This document shows positions 16,187 to 21,780 of a stretch of 23,041 nucleotides of DNA, one piece after another; positions within the stretch are counted from its first letter, which is position 1, and every line of letters starts with the position of its first letter. The notes beneath the pieces were generated by a model. That model was not told the origin of the DNA. It searched no databases and worked only from the letters and a program-made list of their open reading frames with translations. The position numbers were made by a program, and so were the translations under genes. The DNA is from an uncultured Bacilli bacterium (GTDB lineage Bacteria > Bacillota_I > Bacilli_A > RF39 > UBA660): assembly GCA_947628075.1 (NCBI GenBank), contig CANQYF010000009.1:1-23041 (forward strand), in the 5' to 3' direction.

Positions 16187-17140
16187 CTAAATTCTTTTTT
16201 CAATTTCACTTTCAAATACTTTTTTAAATGTTGTTTCATTGTGAGTAATTTTTTCAGCTCTTCCGATTAAAGTAGCTAAACCTTCCTCATCTTCTTTTTG
16301 ACATTCTTTAGTAAAATTATTTTTTTCTTTTAAAATTTCTTCTTTAAATAAAGATTTATTAGCATACTTCCAAAAATATTCTTCATAATCAACATTATCA
16401 TAATGCCAAGGCTTAAAAAATAAATTATAGTGAATTATTTGGGGATTTTTAAATACTAAACTACCATTCGTAGGCATGGCATCCCATTCATTTGGTAAAA
16501 GAAGTATTTTTCCATACGCCATCGCATTTATATAATCTTGATCAGGACAGACAGTATCAAAATGATATTTGTTAAGTAAATATAAAAAATGATTTTCAAA
16601 ATTAACTTCTCTTAATTTTTTCATATTCATTAAAAGTACTCCCGAGTTTATATATTCTTTAATAGTAACTCCAGCATTTTCTTTAAAATATTCACATAAT
16701 ATTTCATTATCTTGACAAGATATATCATTACACCCACCAAATAAATTGTCTTGTAAATCAATATTATATAACTTAGATATATCTCCTGGAATACAAGTAT
16801 CACTATCTATATAAATACCTTTATCATATTCTTTAAACATTGAAGGAATGAAAAGACGAAAATAAATAGTTAAAGTAAACAAATCTTTTCTTAATAAATT
16901 TTCCGTACGATTAGTAATACATTCTAAATCTTTTTGCATCTTTTTGAAAATTATTTTCGCATTATTTGTTTCTAATGTTTTTAATTTTTTTATTTCTTCT
17001 TCTGTAAGGTTTTCATATATTACATGAATATGATATTCATATTCTTTGGAAGCATTTTCAATTAAGGACGCTATTGCTACTGATAAATAAGGAGCATAAC
17101 TAGTATCTACTGTAAAAAATATTGGTATTATTCCTTTCAT
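16187..17140 (-). CDS. Glycosyltransferase family 8 protein
   Basis: This 317-residue protein has the GT8 layout: N-terminal FFTVDTSYAPYLSVAIASL, the metal-binding DSD (residues 112-114, in IYIDSDTC), the INSGVLLMNM stretch (about 164-173), CPDQDYINA, and the C-terminal HYNLFFKPWHY (from His237) that completes the metal and donor site. GT8 enzymes are retaining transferases for galactose or glucose on lipopolysaccharide, proteins or lipids; the acceptor here is unknown. Its start overlaps the stop of the upstream GT8 gene in an ATGA arrangement, so the two are translationally coupled. Confidence 0.9.
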   Translation of the reverse strand: MKGIIPIFFTVDTSYAPYLSVAIASLIENASKEYEYHIHVIYENLTEEEIKKLKTLETNNAKIIFKKMQKDLECITNRTENLLRKDLFTLTIYFRLFIPSMFKEYDKGIYIDSDTCIPGDISKLYNIDLQDNLFGGCNDISCQDNEILCEYFKENAGVTIKEYINSGVLLMNMKKLREVNFENHFLYLLNKYHFDTVCPDQDYINAMAYGKILLLPNEWDAMPTNGSLVFKNPQIIHYNLFFKPWHYDNVDYEEYFWKYANKSLFKEEILKEKNNFTKECQKEDEEGLATLIGRAEKITHNETTFKKVFESEIEKRI

Positions 17141-17964
17141 TTTTTCATCCTTTCTTTAATAAGTTTATAATCATCTAAAATATCATCAAAATTATGCATA
17201 TTGAGAATATTATGAACTTCATCAATTTGCCATGGTTTAATAGTTTGGGTAGAAAATTTAGGCCAAAATTTAAACGTTGTACTAAAATGTCTAAATACAG
17301 TATCTTCTTGCGCTTCTTTTTGTTCATTATAGATACGTGCTACCACTAATTTATGTTTTGCACAAAAATTTAAAGCAGTTTGATCTGGTAATAACATTTT
17401 CATATCATGGCACATCTTACGACATTTTGCAAATAAGCCAGTTTCTTTAATTAACTTCATGTTTAAAAGTAAAACCCCAGAATTAACATAATCCTTTTTT
17501 AATAAGTTTTTCTTATAAACATGACTACCATAATAATCAAGTACTCCAACTATTTCATAATTATCATTTAAAATATTATAAAATTCCTGAGGATTTTTTA
17601 AACATACAACATCATTATCTAAATATAATAATTTATCGGGCATATTCTCAACTAAATCGGCATATAACCTAAGCATACAGTAGGGAGTAAAAAAAGTATT
17701 TATATTAGCAACTGGTAAACAAGAGTTAACTTCTTTTGTTACATCAATTAATTTAATAAAATTATCTTTATTATTATTTTTTACTATTTCTTTTAATAAT
17801 TTAATATCTTTTTCAGTTAAAGGAGTATATTCTTTTTCTTCAGTCTTAAATTTCATTGTGAACAAGTAAATATGCAATATTTCATTGGTATTTTTGAGTA
17901 TTGATAATATTGAAATTATGAGACCATCTAAAATATTAGCATCACCACAATATAATATGTTCAT
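17137..17964 (-). CDS. Glycosyltransferase family 8 protein, second member
   Basis: This 275-residue protein starts MNILYCGDANILDGLIISI and carries the DND metal motif (116-118, in LLYLDNDVV), VNSGVLLLNMK (about 160-170), LLPDQTALN and a C-terminal His226 with IKPW (about 242-245). It is clearly GT8 but distant from its neighbour, so the pair probably adds two different sugars or acts on different acceptors (inference). It begins 1 nt after the phosphopantetheinyl transferase stop and overlaps the next GT8 start by 4 nt. Confidence 0.88.
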   Translation of the reverse strand: MNILYCGDANILDGLIISILSILKNTNEILHIYLFTMKFKTEEKEYTPLTEKDIKLLKEIVKNNNKDNFIKLIDVTKEVNSCLPVANINTFFTPYCMLRLYADLVENMPDKLLYLDNDVVCLKNPQEFYNILNDNYEIVGVLDYYGSHVYKKNLLKKDYVNSGVLLLNMKLIKETGLFAKCRKMCHDMKMLLPDQTALNFCAKHKLVVARIYNEQKEAQEDTVFRHFSTTFKFWPKFSTQTIKPWQIDEVHNILNMHNFDDILDDYKLIKERMKK

Positions 17965-17965
17965 T

Positions 17966-18427
17966 TTAATCCTCCTTTAACGTTTTTAAATCATCCCCAT
18001 ATATCGCTATATAATAATCTTCATATTTTTTTAGAATAAAACCTTTAATCTTAGTAGTGTCTGCATTTTTTAAACCATAGGCAATTCCTATTCCTAAATA
18101 TTTGACATAACTCTCTTTTTTTACCCACATTTTTGTAAAATCTTCTGGTGTTTTAATTAACTTTTGTTCACTACTAGTACATATTCTTGGAATTATGCTT
18201 TCTTTCATCGTTATTTTTTCGACATCTACGCCCACTTCTTCATTAGAAATGACTAAGACAGTTAGATTATTAGAATGACTAATATTAAAATATAATTCCT
18301 TATTTTTTAAATAAGGTTTACCATAGTCATTATAAATAATTTCTATGTCTTTAATTCCTTCTTTTTTTAAAACTTTCTTAAGTAAATATTCAGAAGAGGT
18401 ATCTTTTTCAATATATAATTTATACAT
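17966..18427 (-). CDS. 4'-phosphopantetheinyl transferase (Sfp-like, short)
   Basis: This 153-residue protein has the family motifs GKPYL (36-40), FNISHSNNLTVLVIS (47-61), GVDVEKI (66-72) with the Mg-binding Asp, and MWVKKESYVKYLG (100-112). It would transfer phosphopantetheine from CoA to the serine of an acyl carrier protein. It is shorter than Sfp (about 220 residues) and so corresponds to a compact Sfp-like form. Its start overlaps the acyl carrier protein gene by 8 nt, which makes that protein its obvious substrate. Confidence 0.88.
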   Translation of the reverse strand: MYKLYIEKDTSSEYLLKKVLKKEGIKDIEIIYNDYGKPYLKNKELYFNISHSNNLTVLVISNEEVGVDVEKITMKESIIPRICTSSEQKLIKTPEDFTKMWVKKESYVKYLGIGIAYGLKNADTTKIKGFILKKYEDYYIAIYGDDLKTLKED

Positions 18428-18647
18428 TTTTCTTTTCGATATAGTTAATTATATCACCAACAGTTTGTAAACTTTTAATATCTTTATCTAAGATTTCAAT
18501 ATTATATTTTTCTTCAAAAGCAGCGACTAAATCAACTAAGTCTAATGATTCTAACTCTAAATCATTAATTAAATTAGTTTTTTCCGTGATTTTTTCTTTT
18601 GGTATTTCTAATATACTCGCAATTAAACTTATTGTTTCTTCTTTCAT
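18420..18647 (-). CDS. Acyl carrier protein, cluster-specific
   Basis: This 75-residue acidic helical protein has the phosphopantetheine site LELESLDLVDL, with Ser34 as attachment residue. The residue before Ser is Glu rather than the usual Asp. The following helix reads LVAAFEEKYNIEI and the end ITDYIEK-like. It would carry an acyl group between the adjacent ligase and an acyltransferase. It is 2 nt after the ligase and overlaps the PPTase gene by 8 nt. Because it sits with its own ligase and PPTase and not with fatty-acid synthase genes, it is probably a dedicated carrier and not the housekeeping AcpP. A DltC-like D-alanyl carrier is an alternative, but no dltB or dltD homologue is present. 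Confidence 0.88.
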   Translation of the reverse strand: MKEETISLIASILEIPKEKITEKTNLINDLELESLDLVDLVAAFEEKYNIEILDKDIKSLQTVGDIINYIEKKNV

Positions 18648-18649
18648 AA

Positions 18650-20218
18650 CTAATTATCCTCTCTTACTTTATCACGCAATATTTTACCATTATGATTTTT
18701 AATAAATTCATTTGTTCTTAATTTAACCATGGTTATTTGGTGATTTCTTGGTTTATTTTGATTATATTTATATATAAGTTCATCAAAATATTCTTGATTA
18801 GCTAAATAATCCTGCGTAGGATATATAGATGCAATTAACTTATTGGCTTCCTCATATACCACTACTTCAGATACTCCAGCATTTTTCATAAGTTCACTTT
18901 CAATTACTTCGGGACTGATATTTTCCCCGTTACTTAAAATAATGATATTCTTTTTCCGACCCGTTATATATAAAAATCCATCTTCATCAATATAACCTAA
19001 ATCACCAGTATAAAAATAGCCATCTTTAATTACTTCGTTAGTGGCTTTTTTATCTTTATAATAGCCTTTCATTATTATATCACCACTAACACATACTTCG
19101 CCAGCCTTTATTTTAACTGAAACATCCCGGCATAGTTGACCAACACTGCCATCTCTAAAATAATTATTACGATTTACGGACACAACGGGTGAACATTCAG
19201 TTATTCCATAACCATTTAGAATCTCAATACCTATACTTCTAAACCATTTCACATATTTTTTATCTAAATAAGCTCCCCCGCAAATAATGTAATGTAAATT
19301 GCCAAACTCAGTTAAGATTTCCTTAAATAATTTTCTTCGTAAATCAATATTCAATTTTAAGAAGAAATTACTAAGTTTAATGGTCTTTTTTAAAATTTTA
19401 TCTTTATTTCGAAGTCTAGCATTTTTCCAAATTTGTTTATAAAAGATTTCAATAAAAGCTGGAACTACAAATATAATATCCGGTTTATTGTCTTGTAAAT
19501 CTCTTATTACATACTTTAGACTATCATTAATAAATACTTCTACTCCATAATAAAATGGCATTAAAATTCCGGTTATTAAACCAAAAGCATGATGGAAAGG
19601 TAATAAACTAACTGTTTTCCCATTAGGTTTAAATAATGAAGAGGCACCGTAAATATCTGCAGCCATATTCTTTTGGGTTAGTACTACTGCTTTATTGGCA
19701 CCGGTTGTTCCCGATGTGAAAAAAATCGCGGCATCGTCATCATTATTTATCTCTTTATTTAAAGTTTTATTATTAATCTTATAATTTTCTATATCTTCTA
19801 ATTTATAAGTTTTATAACTCATGTTTTTAATAAAATCATTATAATGTCCAGAATAAAAAATAATTTTAGTATCACTTTTCTTTAATAAATTTTGTAAATC
19901 ATTTTGATCTAAATCTCTATCAAAAATAACACATACATTCCCACTTATGATAATCGCTAAAAAAGTAATTATCCATTTATAACTATTTTCACCAATTAAT
20001 CCAATATGTTTATGTTTAAAATTTTTTTCAAAATATGAACTTAAGCTTATTACATCTTCGTAAACATCTCTATAAGTCTTTTCTATTTTATTATTATTTT
20101 CTAAATAACTAAATGCTACTTTGTCTTTATAATTGTTAAGAGCTAGAATAAGTAATTCTTTTAAATTATTAATTTTAGTATGTTCATAATATGCATAATT
20201 ACCATTTATTAACTTCAT
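18650..20218 (-). CDS. AMP-dependent acyl ligase (probable acyl-ACP synthetase)
   Basis: This 522-residue member of the adenylate-forming superfamily has these core motifs: P-loop FTSGTTGANKAVVLT (167-181), A5 GYGITEC (336-342), A7 YTGDLG (403-408), A8 hinge GRKKNIIILSNGENISP (420-436), and the catalytic Lys in NGKI (about 512). The GYGITE and NGENISP forms resemble fatty acyl-CoA/ACP ligases more than D-alanine ligase DltA. It would activate a carboxylic acid, probably a fatty acid, with ATP and load it on the adjacent ACP (inference from the 2-nt spacing). It is the first gene of the operon, after a TGTTATAAT promoter and an AGGAG site. Confidence 0.88.
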   Translation of the reverse strand: MKLINGNYAYYEHTKINNLKELLILALNNYKDKVAFSYLENNNKIEKTYRDVYEDVISLSSYFEKNFKHKHIGLIGENSYKWIITFLAIIISGNVCVIFDRDLDQNDLQNLLKKSDTKIIFYSGHYNDFIKNMSYKTYKLEDIENYKINNKTLNKEINNDDDAAIFFTSGTTGANKAVVLTQKNMAADIYGASSLFKPNGKTVSLLPFHHAFGLITGILMPFYYGVEVFINDSLKYVIRDLQDNKPDIIFVVPAFIEIFYKQIWKNARLRNKDKILKKTIKLSNFFLKLNIDLRRKLFKEILTEFGNLHYIICGGAYLDKKYVKWFRSIGIEILNGYGITECSPVVSVNRNNYFRDGSVGQLCRDVSVKIKAGEVCVSGDIIMKGYYKDKKATNEVIKDGYFYTGDLGYIDEDGFLYITGRKKNIIILSNGENISPEVIESELMKNAGVSEVVVYEEANKLIASIYPTQDYLANQEYFDELIYKYNQNKPRNHQITMVKLRTNEFIKNHNGKILRDKVREDN

Positions 20219-20244
20219 TATCTTTAACTCCTAATCTATTTATA

Positions 20245-20253
20245 ATTATAACA
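20245..20253 (-). promoter_or_regulatory. Promoter of the ligase-ACP-PPTase-GT8-acyltransferase operon
   Basis: TGTTATAAT on the minus strand is a perfect TGn-TATAAT extended -10, 27 nt before the ligase ATG. A weak TTTCA-type -35 is about 15-16 bp upstream. It lies in the 66-bp gap after the PF06541-type gene and is the only likely promoter before the six-gene run. Confidence 0.55.
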
Positions 20254-20284
20254 TATATTCCTATATGAAACGATATAATTAATA

Positions 20285-20947
20285 TTATTTTTTACTTTCC
20301 CATATATTTCTAATTTTAAAGTTAGGATAGGCATTCTTTATATGTTTATAAAGACGAGAATTTTCTTCAAGCCATTTTATAACATTTTCGCGTATTTTTT
20401 CCGTACTATCCTTTCTTTGGGCTTTAATATTTCTTTTAATTTTATTCATAACATTAAAAGATATTATATTATCTGTTATATATCCTATTAATAGGATTAT
20501 AAAAATAACAAATCTAATTTTACTATTTATTAAATAAATTATTTTTAATAATAAAGGGTTTAAAATATAAAAACAAAAAGTACCTAAAATACCAAAAGGT
20601 ATCATAGTTTCTAAACAAATACGACCATTTATATTAAATTTCTTTTGAGAATAATCCCACCAACGTGCTTTAAAGATCTTCTCCATTAAATAAGAAGTCA
20701 AATATTCAAGAATAGAACATATTAAAATAGATTTTAAAAATACTGCTAAAATATCTTTAGTATTAGTTCCAATTAAAAATAAAATACTTAAAACACCATA
20801 ACCATAGATGGGACAATATGGCCCAATTAAGAAACCTCTATTAACAAACTTTTTCTCATTAATAAATGTTACTATAACTTCCATTAGCCATCCTAAAAAA
20901 GAATAAATTATAAATAATATAAAATATACAATAATTTTATCTATCAT
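20285..20947 (-). CDS. PF06541-type (ABC_trans_CmpB) membrane protein
   Basis: This 220-residue protein has about five hydrophobic segments and a positively charged C-terminal tail. The family signature is clear: IIYSFLGWLMEVIVTFINEKKFVNRGFLIGPYCPIYG-like sequence within residues 13-52, and RWWDYSQKKFNINGRICLETMIPFGILG in the middle. PF06541 proteins are labelled putative type IV ABC transporter components, but there is no nearby ATPase and the real role is unknown. It has its own TTGACA-16-TATAAT promoter. Its relation to the lipid operon downstream is only positional. Confidence 0.85.
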   Translation of the reverse strand: MIDKIIVYFILFIIYSFLGWLMEVIVTFINEKKFVNRGFLIGPYCPIYGYGVLSILFLIGTNTKDILAVFLKSILICSILEYLTSYLMEKIFKARWWDYSQKKFNINGRICLETMIPFGILGTFCFYILNPLLLKIIYLINSKIRFVIFIILLIGYITDNIISFNVMNKIKRNIKAQRKDSTEKIRENVIKWLEENSRLYKHIKNAYPNFKIRNIWESKK

Positions 20948-20985
20948 TTTACCACTTTCTTTATGTATAAAAATATATATATTTA

Positions 20986-21013
20986 ATTATACACTTATAA
21001 ATATTTTTGTCAA
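20986..21013 (-). promoter_or_regulatory. Consensus promoter of the PF06541-type gene
   Basis: A perfect TTGACA (21008-21013) and a perfect TATAAT (20986-20991) are separated by 16 bp on the minus strand, about 40 nt before the start codon at 20947. It is the strongest-looking promoter in the window. Confidence 0.75.
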
Positions 21014-21094
21014 AATTATCATGATAAATAAAATTTTATTTTTGGGGAATAATATTTTAATGAGGAAATTAAAAAAATATTCTGGAAGAATAGA

Positions 21095-21129
21095 TTAACC
21101 ATGCACGGCTAAAGTCTTTATGGTATTTA
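21095..21129 (+). promoter_or_regulatory. Operator-promoter of the XRE regulator gene
   Basis: The inverted repeat TTAACC-N6-GGCTAA (21095-21112, one mismatch) is centred on the -35 position. Seventeen bp after the central ATGCAC comes TATTTA (21124-21129), preceded by TGG, giving an extended -10. The layout is the same as that before the next gene (21448-21482), which strongly suggests a shared repressor site, most simply for the XRE protein. A TATTCT-GGA-AGAATA palindrome lies just upstream (21078-21092). Confidence 0.6.
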
Positions 21130-21156
21130 CTTTTAAAATTATCTTAAGGTGATAAA

Positions 21157-21396
21157 ATGAAATTAAATAAAGCTATAGGAATAAGAATTTTAAAAATTTG
21201 TCGAGAAAAAAATATCTCTTTAAATCAGTTAGCTAACATATGTTGTTTAACCCAAAGCACTGTCCAACATATTGTCGATGGAAGTTCTAAAAATCCTAAA
21301 ACTTTATCTGTTTATAGAATATGTGATGGGCTAAATATTAAACTTAAAGATTTCTTTGATGATGAATTATTCGATAATATTGATCGAGAAGATTAA
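21157..21396 (+). CDS. XRE-family helix-turn-helix regulator
   Basis: This 79-residue protein is almost wholly one XRE/Cro-type DNA-binding domain: IRILKICREKNISLNQLA, then recognition helix CLTQSTVQHIVDG, then KTLSVYRICDGLNIKLKDFF. Such compact proteins usually act as dimeric repressors. An AAGGTGA site precedes the ATG. The same inverted repeat overlaps the -35 of this gene and of the next one, so autoregulation and control of the next gene are likely (inference). A strong terminator follows. It is encoded opposite to most of the window, on an A+T-rich insert-like stretch beside a BspA-like gene. Confidence 0.9.
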   Translation: MKLNKAIGIRILKICREKNISLNQLANICCLTQSTVQHIVDGSSKNPKTLSVYRICDGLNIKLKDFFDDELFDNIDRED

Positions 21397-21405
21397 ACTA
21401 TTTAT

Positions 21406-21428
21406 GGCTACATTTAGTAGCCTTTTTT
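21406..21428 (+). terminator. Rho-independent terminator after the XRE gene
   Basis: A perfect stem GGCTAC/GTAGCC (21406-21411 with 21417-21422, loop ATTTA) is followed by six T. It separates the XRE gene from the next promoter, so the two genes are separate units with matching operators. Confidence 0.88.
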
Positions 21429-21447
21429 ATTGTCAAAAAATTATTTT

Positions 21448-21482
21448 TTAGCCTTGCGTGGCTAACTTTTGAATGTTAAAAT
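21448..21482 (+). promoter_or_regulatory. Operator-promoter of the 84-aa HTH-like gene
   Basis: The perfect inverted repeat TTAGCC-TTGCGT-GGCTAA (21448-21465) encloses the -35 hexamer TTGCGT in its centre. After a 17-bp spacer comes TAAAAT (21477-21482) preceded by TGT, an extended -10. A protein bound to the repeat would block RNA polymerase. A perfect 12-bp palindrome TTCTTGCAAGAA (21484-21495) covers the predicted start site. Confidence 0.65.
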
Positions 21483-21507
21483 ATTCTTGCAAGAAAGGAA
21501 TATTAAT

Positions 21508-21762
21508 ATGCCCTTATCCAAATTAAATCCCAATGATTGGCGAGAAAAAGATGCTGATTTTTGGCGAAATTATAGACTAGAACTTACCAAATTATTAAAA
21601 GAACAAGGGGAAAAAGAAGAAAAAACACCTCAAAATATATATGAAATGGCAAAAGAAGTAGGAGTTAAACCTACCGCTAGATATTTTAATATATCCCCAT
21701 CACAAGTAAGATATTATCGAAATAAATATGAAAAAGAAATTACTAATATACCAGAATCATAA
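21508..21762 (+). CDS. Small HTH-like protein of unknown function
   Basis: This 84-residue protein was not recognised as a named family. The N-terminal half is acidic/basic and helical (WREKDADFWRNYRLELTKLL). The C-terminal half (about 48-78) reads AKEVGVKPTARYFNISPSQV followed by RYYRNKY, a homeodomain-like helix-turn-helix resembling the N-terminal HTH of transposases. That suggests DNA binding. A longer reading from 21469 would start inside the predicted promoter. The ATG at 21508 has an AAAGGAA site 7 nt upstream and is chosen. It is controlled by an operator identical in layout to that of the XRE gene, so the two probably form one regulatory circuit. Confidence 0.75.
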   Translation: MPLSKLNPNDWREKDADFWRNYRLELTKLLKEQGEKEEKTPQNIYEMAKEVGVKPTARYFNISPSQVRYYRNKYEKEITNIPES

Positions 21763-21780
21763 TCTCTATGATTCTTTTAT
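21753..21780 (+). terminator. Terminator after the 84-aa gene, overlapping both convergent stops
   Basis: A perfect 8-bp stem AGAATCAT/ATGATTCT (21753-21760 with 21768-21775) is followed by TTTTATTT on the plus strand. The stop of the minus-strand BspA-like gene (21766-21768) reaches into the hairpin. On the minus strand no T run follows, so it probably works in the plus direction only. Confidence 0.65.

Noticed and set aside
18420..20218. The ligase and carrier protein as a dlt (D-alanylation) operon
   Set aside because: No dltB or dltD homologue is present, the ligase motifs (GYGITEC, NGENISP) look like acyl ligases, and a PPTase with two GT8 enzymes is not part of dlt.
20285..20947. The PF06541-type protein as the permease of an ABC importer
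   Set aside because: There is no ATPase or binding protein next to it, and the family label is itself only putative, so no transport role is claimed.
21095..21762. The XRE/HTH pair as a toxin-antitoxin module
   Set aside because: Neither protein shows a toxin fold or catalytic motif, and the two genes are separated by a terminator and have their own promoters, unlike a typical coupled pair.
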